Part shown: positions 52,757 through 63,192 of the stretch, piece by piece
Position numbering within the stretch: position 1 is the stretch's first letter
Layout: each line of letters starts with the position of its first letter
Assembly: GCA_014607495.2 (NCBI GenBank)
Contig: CP053175.1
Location: 8,370,001 to 8,434,000, forward strand
DNA: 64,000 nt
Direction: 5' to 3'
Origin: Carposina sasakii
Lineage: Eukaryota > Arthropoda > Insecta > Lepidoptera > Carposinidae
The notes under the pieces: generated by a model
Databases searched by the model: none
The model's input: only the letters and a program-made list of their open reading frames with translations
Told to the model about the DNA's origin: nothing
Program-made: the position numbers and the translations under genes

Positions 52757-54290
52757 TCATTGCCCTAACCCTATACTCAATTTCCAGTGCACAAACAGAT
52801 TTGATCTGCTCTTTGCAGTTCTTTCTAGTACCTTAGCTGCTTTGGTTTTGTGTCCTCTCAGATTTTTGTACTTTGTCTGGAACCACTTTCTGAGTTTTTT
52901 ATTAAACATTCTTATTATGCTATCTAGTACAGTTATATGATGCTTCCCGTAATAGTTAAACCTTCCTCTCAGGATTGGATTACATATTCGTAATATATCT
53001 TCTATTTCCAAGTTTGTTCTTCTAGCAAATTTCCAGCTTCTAATTTCTTTCTTCACCTTGTTCAGACTTTCTTTACTTGCAGTTGGAGTAAAGCTTACAA
53101 ATAGACTACTATCTTTTCTATTTCGTAAAAGTCTTTTTCTAAATTCATATCCAAGAAATGTAAATGATACATTCTCATGATTATCCCTTCGTTGTCCATC
53201 TTGATAATAGATAATTTTGGTTTTCGTATGTTTTATTTCCAATTTGCAAATCTTCAGTCTCTGTTCAAGTTGACCAAGAATTAGTTGTGTTTGACTCTTG
53301 CTTACACAATGTATAACACCTCGTACGCGTGATCTTCGCCCATATTACTTAATCGTATCGGGTGCAAGTGCTGCGCGCGGGCCGTGTGCGCTCGTCTGCA
53401 TATCGCTTGGTTACTCCCTGGCTTCTCGCTCCTTACCAAGACTTGAGTTTTTGGACATTTATTTAAGTACTTATAAGCAACGTTTTTTACTATTGCTAAA
53501 TCTGACTACATATTTCTATAACAGCAATAGAAATATGACCTATACTTAACAGCAAAACTTAAGTAATAAAATGTAATGCTCCTTCTAAAGTATACATGTA
53601 ATTGTTCCTACAAAATAAGTTGTCTACTCGATGTCATATAAATATTGGTACTATCATCAATAACAAATCAATTTGTAAGTTTATAGAGGTATTCTATCAA
53701 AGGTAAGGTAAGGTAAGGTATTCTAATAAAGACTTTAAAAAAAACTATAACACCATCATCAGCATATCTTGCCCACTTTACACTTGGATATTCTCTTCTC
53801 ATCCACATATCAAAGCTGTAGTACATAAATAGGTTGCTTAAGATAGGAATTACTACACCCCCGTGCGGCATCCCACTGAGACGCTTTAGTTTTGTCCCAT
53901 CTTTTTGCTGTATCTCTGCACTTAGCCAGCTTTGCATATATAAGAGAACCCACTTATTTGTGGTATGCTTTCTGACTTGATGTCGAACGAACTCTGTTAA
54001 CCAATCTTGATCGAAGCATCGTCTTCTCGTTTTTCCTATGGCATCTAATGCCGACTTATTTGGCCTATAACCATATGAATCCTCATCAAATACCTTCTCA
54101 AGTTCTGGTTCTAAAACACTTCTCACCACTTCCTGTGCTATTCGATCGGCAACAGTTGGTATCCCAAATGTCCTTGTTCCTCCTTCTGTCTTAATTATAT
54201 CATAAGCCTTGACTGTGTATTCCATAGCTTGTAAAGGTTCTTGCTTAAGTCTTGATCAAACTTTTCAATTGTTAGATCATCAATACACAC
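52757..54290 (-). pseudogene. Group II intron reverse transcriptase/maturase
   Basis: Would splice and mobilise the intron. Pieces in order: LTIEKFDQDLSKNLYKLWN (about 54290-54225), frameshift, then GGTRTFGIPTVADRIAQEVV, FDEDSYGYRPNKSALDAI, a deletion removing the FD catalytic palm motif between WLTEF and VRKHTTNKWVLLY, MPHGGVVIPILSNLFMYY, and the active-site YADDGV near 53755. After the insert, the frame resumes at 53311 with HCVSKSQTQLILGQLEQRL, KTKIIYY, FTFLGYEFR and the maturase domain with LRGRFNYYGKHH. Loss of the palm motif and frameshifts make it inactive. The family is bacterial and organellar; no mitochondrial features are seen. Confidence 0.85.
53321..53745. mobile_element. 425-bp insert with 9-bp target duplication
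   Basis: Flanked by TATAACACC at 53312-53320 and 53746-53754. Removing it and one duplicate restores the maturase frame. One end carries a short GGTAA microsatellite (53701-53720) and the other a GC-rich stretch, suggesting a non-LTR retrotransposon fragment; family not identified. Confidence 0.8.
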
Positions 54291-54528
54291 ATCTCTAAGT
54301 TGAATGATTTACTAAACTCGACTACAACAACAACAACCCCATCGCTCCATAGTCATTACAACCACTTCTTCACTACTACGAGTTGATCCGCCCCAGTGAT
54401 TTGCAATGCTACTCTAAAGCTTGAGGATTAGCCTCTTGCTTATCTCGCTTTTTATCAAATCGACTGGTTCCTGCAGTTCCTTATTAAAGCCCAGATCAGA
54501 CTAGCGCCACCTTTATGCCGAACACCAT

Positions 54529-55110
54529 CTACACATTTATATTTGCGGCTTTGTACTTGTCAGGCGCTAGCGGGCGCGGTCTGGCGGTAAGCGGCGGTCC
54601 CGTGGTCTGTATGTGGTGTGTGACGTCATGCTTAGGCGGTGCGTTGATTGACATCGGCCTCAGTACATCGGGAAATTGCTTGAGAATGTCGTGATATGTA
54701 TGCTCGCTGCTGACCATATACACGGCTTCTTGTTGCGTTGTAATCCGTATCGCGTCGATTGATAACTCGGTGAGTTTGTCGATGAGTTTTCTTCGATGTA
54801 GGTCAACCAGTAACTTGTAATGTCGTAGGAAATCTGCTCCCAGTATCGATGTTTTGACGTCGGCGACGATGAATGTCCAGCGAAAGTCGCGTCGTAGCCC
54901 CAAGTTAAGTCTTAAATGTTTTTCGCCGTAAGTGCTGATCGGTGTGTTATTGGCAGCGTATAAAGTGTAGGCGCTCGCTGTAGGCTTCTTATTTTTGTGG
55001 TTTGCGAGTACGGATATTTCTGCGCCTGTGTCGACGAGGAAACGTTCTCGCGTATTCATATCGAAGACACATAGGCGGTTGCTTGCCGGTGATGTATTCA
55101 CGTTGGCCAC
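54529..55110 (-). CDS. Ty3/Gypsy retropepsin and RT N-terminus (fragment)
   Basis: Open frame with the aspartic protease active site FLVDTGAEISVLA, the second strand SILGADFLRHYKLLVDL, and the linker into reverse transcriptase (FPDVLRP, then HHIQTTGPPLTARPRPLAPD). The frame ends where the element is broken. Confidence 0.83.
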   Translation of the reverse strand: MANVNTSPASNRLCVFDMNTRERFLVDTGAEISVLANHKNKKPTASAYTLYAANNTPISTYGEKHLRLNLGLRRDFRWTFIVADVKTSILGADFLRHYKLLVDLHRRKLIDKLTELSIDAIRITTQQEAVYMVSSEHTYHDILKQFPDVLRPMSINAPPKHDVTHHIQTTGPPLTARPRPLAPDKYKAANINV

Positions 55111-55527
55111 GGTCGGAGTTTGCGTGGCGGCGGCAGCGGCTTGTACGGCGTAGTCCGTTGCGTGTGCGAATTGTGACTCGGTCGGCGATATCCCTTGCGA
55201 TCTTGTCGGTTTGCGGCTTCCTTGCGTAGCTCGGCGAGTTGAGCGGTAAGATGCTGGATTTGTTGTGCTAGCCGTAGGCAGGCTTCTTCCTTGGCGGACG
55301 GTGTGCTAGTAGCTGGGATGGTCGATGATGCTCTTCTATGTAGTGTCTCGTCGGCCATCATCATAGCGTGCACGTAGGGTGATGATTCGTGGCTCGTTGG
55401 TGTCGTCATGGTGCGCGCGTGAGAGGGAAACTGGCCGTTCCAGCGCACCATCTTGCGTGAAGGGTCTTCCATGGCATGTGTCTGTGAGACGTGGACTCGT
55501 GGCAGCTGGATAGGTTTCTTCTCCCAA
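55098..55527 (-). pseudogene. Ty3/Gypsy gag remnant
   Basis: Two short overlapping frames with a Pro/Ser/Thr-rich linker and a coiled coil (ACLRLAQQIQHLTAQLAELR). The zinc knuckle expected before protease is missing and the frame shifts into protease. Confidence 0.55.
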
Positions 55528-55658
55528 GCTGCTGATGAGTGTGCCAGTCGTCTTCTTCGTGCTGCGTGCGGTTGCGTGCAGATTTTTCAGCGCCGATAGG
55601 TTGCGGCTTCTTCAGCTTGCGGTTGCGTGTTTTTCTTTAGTCAGATCACGTCGGCCAA

Positions 55659-55675
55659 TCACGTCGGGGTCACCA
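55659..55675 (-). promoter_or_regulatory. Ty3/Gypsy primer-binding site (tRNA-Trp)
   Basis: The minus strand TGGTGACCCCGACGTGA is complementary to the 3' end of insect tRNA-Trp including CCA, and lies two bases after the LTR end. Confidence 0.7.
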
Positions 55676-55744
55676 ATTGTAGCGGTTGGGTATACTGGTA
55701 TTGCACCACTACGTTGAGCGTTAGGAAACGAATCATGTTTTATT

Positions 55745-56546
55745 ACAGATAGTGGACGCCCGCGACTCCGTCCGCGTGGACTACAGAAAAAATAAAAAGT
55801 AGCCTATATGTTAAGTGTAAAAAGTAGCCTATATGTTATCGCGGTTGTCGTAAAAAATTAATTCACGTTTGTCCCCTTCCCGTGGGAATTTCGGGAAATC
55901 CGTTCCCAGTGCTTCCTCGTGGGTCCCAAATAAACATATATGCTCAACTTCAGATTCACATGTTTAACCGTTTTCGTAAAAAATAAATAATTCCCGTTGG
56001 TCTCCTTCCCGTGGGAATTTCGGGAAATCCGTTCTAGTGTTTCCTCGCAGTCCCTAATGAACATATATGCCCAATTTCAGCTTCATATGTATAGCGGTTT
56101 TCGTAAAAACTATGAATTCCCGTTTGTCCCCTTCCCGTGGGAATTTCGGGAAATCCCGTTTTTAGTCCTCCCTCGCTGTCCCCAATGAACATATATGCCC
56201 GATTTCAGCTTCATATGTATAGCGGTTTTCGTAAAAACTATGAATTCCCGTTTGTCCCCTTCCCGTGGGAATTTCGGGAAATCCGTTTTTAGTCCTCCCT
56301 CGCTGTCCCCAATGAACATATATGCCCGATTTCAGCTTCATATGTATAGCGGTTTTCGTAAAAAATATAGAATTCCCGTTGGTCGCCTTCCCGTGGGAAT
56401 ATCGGGAAATTCTTATAGCCTATGTTCATCCAGGTCCAATAAGGATTCTAACGGTGAAAGAATTTTTGAAATCGGTCCAGTAGTTTTTGAGCCTATTCAT
56501 TACAACCAAACAAACAAAGTTTTCCTCTTTATAATATTAGTGTAGA
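55745..56546. repeat. Dispersed element with internal minisatellite, copy 2
   Basis: Begins GTGGACGCCCGCGACTCCGT, carries five units with CCCGTGGGAATTTCGGGAAA, and ends like the copy at 18355-19095 (TTTATAATATTAGTGTAGA). Confidence 0.75.
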
Positions 56547-57500
56547 CACCGGGCTATATATATACAGAACAGAACAGTCACTATGGGTGTGCCCACCACC
56601 GGGCCCTACACCCTCCACTGACCCTCGAATCTGATAACTTGATTTTTTGGATCTAGGACTTTAGAAAAAGCCATAACCTAAAAAGTATATGTTGTATCCG
56701 TTTTTTTTTTCAATATACAATCCCCAAGTTGATACGACAACCTTCACGGTCGGTTCACTGCGGTTTTTTGCAAGTTACTTCTCATCAAGATTCGGTCCAT
56801 AGCAATCTATGTTGACAAAACGATGGGACGAAACAAATAAAATAATATATAAACTCAAAATAGTCGAGTCATGTTAGAAGTTATGCTTTCCAACAGAGAA
56901 CAAATGGAATTAAATTAGGATTTACTGTATGCTGCTTCAATATACAGGTGATTTTTGGTCGTCAACGTTCCCGAAAACTACGGAATCTCATCATCACGAT
57001 CATTTTTCTCCTGGAAGCACACCTGGGAAGTGTCTGGTTCCCAAGATATTAGGGCCCAAAGTTGAGTAAATAGACTGCGTTTTTCTGCATAAATGTCACA
57101 CGTAGCAACGTAGCACAGTCGCGCGTAACAAGATTTTTTCACGAAAAATAATTAATATCTGTCTATGAAAAAACTAGCATAAAAACTGGACACTATAAAT
57201 TTCGGCCTATCAAGTAATAAAATTTTTATATTTCAAAAAAATTCACATAATTTCCCAGCATTTTTTGGTATAAACTTACTTTATTTATAGAGTACGTACC
57301 CTTCGTTAAGGGTGGCAACGATAAAACACCCTTATAGCCTAAATAGAGTTAGAGATCTTGTGGCAAAAGGAGCTGAGTGTAAAGCTAATTATCGTGCTTT
57401 CGATAACAGCAGTAAGTACATCTCGGATAGTTTCAATTCAATTTAATCTTTAGTTTATGGCTTGACAAAAAAAAACGAATTTAACTACTTGCCGTCAAAC
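56547..57500. other. Intergenic DNA with family C copy 3
   Basis: Includes a family C copy (about 56948-57320) and, at 56585-56635, a segment CCCACCACCGGGCCCTACAC shared with the insert at 57633-57918. No gene. Confidence 0.55.
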
Positions 57501-57632
57501 TCGCGAGAATTGGCGGGAAAAGCTGGAAGGGTGCAGGTGTAATTTTTTTGTGAAAATCAAAAAATATTTGTAACTGGTTTGCATGTGTCCGTAAAGTGAT
57601 GTTTTCTGGTAGAGAGTGTTAAGTTATATTTT

Positions 57633-57918
57633 CTATTGAGGGATCGCCCACCACCGGGCCCTATACCCTCCGCTGACCCTCGGATCTGCCGACTCATGAT
57701 CACGAACACAAGACACTACAGTCGCAACGAGAAGCCAGATCCAAGCACCTAGCATGCAACCATAAATACATAGCTGCTAATCCGAAAACCAATTAAAATT
57801 TTTAATCGACATGTGTTTCGCCAACACCCGTGGCATCATCAGGATTAGTTTTCTATGTTAGTTCTATCTACCGGACCAACTAACTAACAACTAAAACCAA
57901 TGTATTGCCAAAAAAGTA
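57633..57918 (+). mobile_element. 286-bp non-LTR type insert
   Basis: Flanked by a 12-bp duplication AAGTTATATTTT (57621-57632 and 57919-57930). Contains CCACCGGGCCCTATACCCTC and ATCGACATGTGTTTCGCCAA. Length of duplication and lack of inverted ends fit a LINE/SINE insertion. Confidence 0.75.
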
Positions 57919-58477
57919 AAGTTATATTTTGATTACTTGTCTGCCGCGTTAACTATAACCACCGTAACTGCGTCAAACATAAAGCTGAGAAAATCGCGTT
58001 CAAAGTTTTTTTTTGTTTTTTTGTTACCACGGAAAAACTAATTGAGACAAAGCTTCACAAACTAGTTTTTCTGTCGGTCATTAATATTATTTATATATTG
58101 GTATTTTTTTCTTTTTTGTTTTGTACTGGATTCTATTAGTATTTGTTGAAAAACTTAATATCATTAGTAAAGGTATCTCAAACTCGAGTTGGTATCCTAA
58201 GCATAAGTACCGTAGGTACAGTAGTTACGGCTATCATCTCTAGCAATCGCGTACATACGCTATTTATGACTAGTAGAGGTATGTGTATAGTTTTTGTTCG
58301 GAATCTAACCTTACCAAAACAAAATAGGCAAATGGGTACATAAACGCTTATCTCCCAGACAGACATGCGGTAGCAATAATAAGCTGGCATATATACTATG
58401 AATTAGGTAATTACTAGGTACCCATATTAAATTAATTACATAATCAAAAATAGTTTTATTTTAAAATAAACTTATTT

Positions 58478-61400
58478 TTACAAGACAGTTTCAGTTTCTT
58501 CTTGACCGCAATCCACACCAGTGCTGGAAACTGGTAAATTACGCCAAAATATTTTTCGGTTTTCGGGCATTAATGGTAACAGTTTTTCAATAATTTCTTT
58601 TTTTCTTTCCTGCGTTATACCTCTTGCCTTTTCTTTTGGTCGTAACTCAGGGAATTGCTTTGTTTTTAATACTTTTGCTTGCAGGAAATCTAATATTTGG
58701 TAGTCGGCATTATGAGAACTTCTATATTTTAGGTAAAATAAACCCTTTTCCAGCATTACAGACATAATGTCCTTAAGGTAAATTCGCGGTGTTTTGCTCC
58801 TCAATTTATGCTGCGACGTGGGATCTTGCCAATCAAAGAAATCTGGAACAGCCATGACTTTAACATAATTTTTCTTCGAATTTGACAACCGAACGTTATC
58901 AACAAAATCGTCAAAGTCGTATAATTTGGTCTTTCTTTTCATTGATAACTCCACCTGATGGTGGAAGGCATCAGCTGACATATAAGTATGCCCGGGCTCA
59001 AAATATTTTATTGTTATTGTTTTGGCTGCAATTGTGCTGCTGTTAATAACATATACAAGGTAAGACAACAGTGCCCAATTTTTATTTTGAGCCGAACAGT
59101 TATCGAGCCACAAAGTTATATGCTCGGCATCTCTTTTATGAACCAAGAAAGCATGGAATGCCGACATTATATCTTCTTGGCGCCTCCCTGATACCGTCTC
59201 ATTCCACACGGCTGCGTATGGGACGGAACGATTATTCGTTGACCCCAAGGGTACAAAACTTTCGTTGAATACAATTATTCTTGGACAAAATATTGCCGCT
59301 TTGAATTGGTCCATGCGCGGCAACATTACAACTTTCTGCAAATCTACTGAATAGTAGATATTATTGCCATTGTCAGCTGCAGCTGCCAAGTCCACATCCT
59401 TTTTATACTCTGCACGAGATTCTCTATATCGCACTTTATGAGATAGGTGGTTCATACATATCTCACACGATTCCTCTGGATTAGCGTAGTGCTGTGGATT
59501 ATGCATTTTGAAGTAAGCACACTGTTCACACTCCTCATTTCCTAAGTGTGCAAATGATATGTTTAAATTTTCAGTCACTACTTGCCTGTAAAATTCAAAT
59601 GAAATTTGTCTGACTGAGTCTTCTTGTAGAAATTGTTTGTGCATAAAAGTTATAGTTAAATCACTTGGTAAGTATAATTTTTTGGGTGCATGTTCACGCC
59701 GGTAATGTGAAATAGATGGGCCATAACTCATTATGTGTTTCTTTATAATTTCCTTGTCTATTTTATATTCCTAGTGTACCTTCCACGTTCATATTTTTGA
59801 CAATCAATTGGTTTTTTAGCGCTGTAATAAGTCTTGAATCATTTCTAGCATTATAACCAAGCGTAGTCAAGAAGAAGATTTTGCAAACTTCAACTTTAGG
59901 AAGATTATCTACCTTAAAGAAATAACAATATGTGATCATGCGTTTCGGGTTACCTTCTGTGTTAGATTGAATTCTTCTCGCAACTTGTTTTTCTTCTACT
60001 AAGCACTTGATAAACAAACCCTGTTGCTCCCAACTTAAATTTATGTACTGCTCATGTATTCTTTTTCTTTGTTCTTCAGTCACCTTTGTAGTACATTTCT
60101 TCTTGCAAGAACTATTGCAAGGATTTTTCAAAGAGTATTTATTTAAAAATTCCTGTTTCTTCTTAGTCTGTCTCTCATCCACGGACATATCGAATTTTCT
60201 TCTTTTTCTTGGGTTTCCCGCTTTCGTCAAGCCCGATCCTGTTTTCTCAATAGTTTCAACATTTTCTTCCCTATTTTGTTCATTACTTTGCGAATTAAGC
60301 AATGTGTCAGGTTGATGCATCAGTTCGACGACATGATTTTCACTTCTACTCGAATTTTCGTGCGACGACGTGGACTGTTCATTATGTATATCCCTCTCTA
60401 TTTCTTCATGTTGTTCATTATTCAAAGATTCTTTTCGGGACTGTTCATCTATCCTCTTCTCCATATCCTTTTCCTGTCTTAGCCGTCCAGTGTTGTTATC
60501 TTTTAAAATGTTTGGGTCTTGGTGTATTGGTTGTTCATTGCCTTGAGTTCCATCATGATTTAAGATTTCTTGTATAGTGTCTTCTTCAGAGTTAATATCA
60601 GTATGAGAATCATCTACGACTTGGTTCATCTTCTTGTTATTGATGATAAAATCAGGATCCTTAACACTGTCGTCACTATCACCGGCGTAAGGTAATATCT
60701 TAAATCGAATTGTCACTGTTTTCAATTATATCTGAGGAATTTTCAGATAGTTCCATCGGATCTTCTATTAAAACATTATAAAGCTGTTGAGTTTCCGGTG
60801 ACATAGCTGGAACAGGCGATGAGGGTGGTTCGTTGTTTATGTTTCTTAATAACATGGGCGTCGATGGTGAATACAATGGAGGCGAAATGGCATTCAGTAC
60901 GTCCAATAGGGGTGTGTTAGGATTGGACTCACCTGAAACGATGTAGTTTCATGTAAATATTAATATTTAGTTGCAAATAACTTCTTTATAACAAGCTTAT
61001 CAAACAGGTACACATAATTGACTTACATTGTAATTTTTCGCATACTGTATTAGTTTTAAGCATTATAGGCGTTAGTGGCGAAAATGGTGGAGGAGGAATA
61101 GACCCCTGCATGCTGGAGAAAGGACTATCAGCGGGATTGGAGTTACCTGTAATAATATAATTTTATATCTAAGCATACTTTTTGTTCAAAAAACGTAATT
61201 CTTTATAAATAACATATAAAATAGCTACACATAAATTTACTTACATTGTAATTTTTCGCATGCTGTATTAGTTTTAAGTATTATAGGTGTTAGTGGAGAA
61301 AATGGTAAAGGAGGGATAGACCTCTGCGTGTTTAAGAAAGGACTGTCAGCGGCATTGGACTCACCTGTAATAATAAAAAATTACTTGTATATTTTTCAAA

Positions 61401-62071
61401 CAACTTAATTCTTTATAAATTACATATTAAATAGGTACCTATATATAATTGACTTGCATTGTAATTTTTCGCATAATGTATTAGTTTTAAGCATTATAGT
61501 TGTTAGTGGAGGAGGAATAGATTCCTGCATGCTTGCGAAAGAACTGTCAGCGGGATAGGACTCATACTTCAGATTGGACGATACAATATCAAATGATACG
61601 ATATCCACGATGCGTGGTCATGCTAGGGGGGGCTGGTAGACTAAAAAAAACATGTGTCTAAGTAATTATCTATTGTTTGACGGGTGACTTAAGCATCCAT
61701 TTAAAAAGTTGTAATTATTTATGAATGCTACCTACTCGTATCATGCCCTAATGAACAACAGAATCCCGATAAACAGTTTTATTAGGTAGGTAGAAAGGTA
61801 GGTAGGTACGTAAACTCACCATCCACTTCACTATGCATTCTATGCGATGTAATTGTTTCACGAAGATCTGCTAGTTTACGCCTTTTAGTTAATAGCTCCA
61901 TAAGTAAACCCTTCTGCAAATATTTGATTTCTTTTAATACAATAACATACAAACAAGTGATATGGTATCTTCAATTATCTAACAAACAAATGAATAGTAA
62001 ATTTATTCGTCAAATAACCTTCTTAGAATGTAGATTGGTGGGTAGGTACTTACGTTTTCTTTATTTTCCAT
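58478..62071 (-). pseudogene. Sola-like transposase gene 2, multi-exon, two frame breaks
   Basis: Exons: 62071-62054 (MENKEN), 61913-61820 (KGLLMELLTKRRKLADLRE), tandem 120-nt exons 61364-61245 and 61146-61027, then the main exon from 60932. The main exon has a Ser/Pro start, an acidic Gln/Asn-rich middle, NPCNSSCKKKCTTKVTEEQR, VCKIFFLTTLGYNARND, SYGPSISHYRREHAPKKLYL, a Cys-rich region (ECEQCAYFK, SCEICMNH), and the catalytic fold: IYYSVDLQKVVMLPR, ITLWLDNCSAQNKNW and GHTYMSADAFHHQVE. Frame is lost near 60720 and near 59770. TGA/TAA-free core of 417 codons remains. Assigned to Sola-like from general pattern; a search would decide. Confidence 0.72.
61450..61575 (-). pseudogene. Third, degenerate copy of the 120-nt exon
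   Basis: Still reads PADSSFASMQESIPPP and KTNTLCEKLQC, but a piece is deleted, the acceptor is poor and the donor has become GCAAGT. Confidence 0.65.
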
Positions 62072-62925
62072 CGCAAATAAACACTGAATACACTATTTAA
62101 ACAGTACTTATACTGATTATATAGATCAACTTGTTAATTAACAATAAATTTTGAAATAAAATGAAATAGACACTAAAATTTAAAGATGTGATCGTCGACT
62201 AGTCTAGTCTAAGAGCGGTCACGCAATGAACTTTTGGTGAATTTCCCCTACCTCGCCCCGCGCGGGGTACGTTTGCTAGTTATAACTACTGCATCTGCCA
62301 CACTTACTTGTCTTATTCGTAGCAATACGGTAAAAATGGAGAGGTAATTTACTACATAAACATACAGTAAGTACCAATGACGTTTATATATTTAGTGCAC
62401 ATTAGATATTTTTTATTCAACACAAGTTATAAACACTTTCAGTGTCAGTTATTGTAGTAATTTGTAGTTCCCGTTATTTGAAAACTAATGGTATGCTAAG
62501 GATAACAACAGTAAGTGCTGAAGAGGTGTTTATCAGTAGTATAACTAGTTTAAAATTATTGTGATTAATAGATATTACCACCATATAAGGTAGTTACGGT
62601 GAATATAAGTAGTAATACACATTTACCTAAAAATAGGAAAACAAATTATAACTAGATTATGTGCCCTTGCTGCGTTTATATTTAGGAGTCGCCAATAATA
62701 TTTATAATAAACAGCGCAACAACTGCTCTTAAAGTACTTATGTTATGCAAGTCTTCCAAAAGGAACTCACTTACAGTGTTTATGTTTATTGTAATTTCTA
62801 GAATATACAATATTTTTAAATACGCGTCGGTATTACTTATAGATCTTTTATTGCTGATTCCGAATATGCTAATAACTCATTTTTGGAAAAAATGCTACAT
62901 ACAGTGGTTATAATTGGTGCGGCAG
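62072..62925 (-). other. Leader of Sola-like element 2
   Basis: AT-rich sequence between the inverted end and the first codon; expected to hold the promoter. Motif TTATAACTACTGCATCTGCC near 62280 resembles the terminal repeat. Confidence 0.45.
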
Positions 62926-63192
62926 TTGTGATGTGAATCTAGTGCGTGTTCATGGTTTTATGCAGGTAAGATGAGTAAAACTTTAGCCGGAATACGATCT
63001 CTTCATGGGCCCATGTAAGTTGATTCTGCAATTATTTTTCATATTGACTAACTTTACACTTGTTCTTGAGGATTTTCCCGACGTTTCCATCCATCGTCAT
63101 CATTATCATCCATCATAAATTCAGAAATCATTTACTGAAAACAATGGCTGTATGGGTTTAGTTCCCTTTGCCTTTCCTTCGGGATAAACTAA

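Larger units (their letters stand above)
52683..54505 (-). mobile_element. Bacterial group II intron, decayed
   Basis: Runs from the Rpn junction to the Ty3 fragment. It encodes a maturase and ends in recognisable ribozyme parts: a 34-nt domain V at 52716-52749 (GAGCC..., with the AGC triad and GAGTTTCA around the tetraloop), then a domain VI-like hairpin ending near 52683. The upstream 300 bp (54230-54505) holds the start of the maturase in another frame and possible domain IV sequence. Domains I-III and the 5' end are lost. A 425-bp eukaryotic insert lies in the maturase. Confidence 0.78.
54505..55745 (-). mobile_element. Ty3/Gypsy fragment (LTR end to start of RT)
   Basis: Read on the minus strand: the last bases of an LTR (about 55745-55676), primer-binding site, gag remnants, protease, and the first residues of reverse transcriptase, stopping abruptly at the group II intron. 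The rest of pol and the other LTR are absent. Confidence 0.8.
57941..62925 (-). mobile_element. Second Sola-like DNA transposon, 4,985 bp
   Basis: Imperfect inverted ends: CTGCCGCGTTAACTATAACC on the left; the right end reads CTGCCGCACCAATTATAACC when complemented. Flanked by the 4-bp duplication TTGT (57937-57940 and 62926-62929). The transposase gene runs on the minus strand with small upstream exons. No sequence-level similarity to the element at 30366-34369 apart from fold and duplication length. Confidence 0.82.
57505..63192 (+). repeat. SINE-D copy 6, split twice
   Basis: Segments 57505-57632, 57919-57940 and 62926-63192 together make one SINE-D in plus orientation. They are separated by the inserts at 57633-57918 and 57941-62925. 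Confidence 0.78.

Noticed and set aside
52683..54505. Mitochondrial group II intron
   Set aside because: The intron interrupts a bacterial Rpn gene, and animal mitochondria lack such introns.
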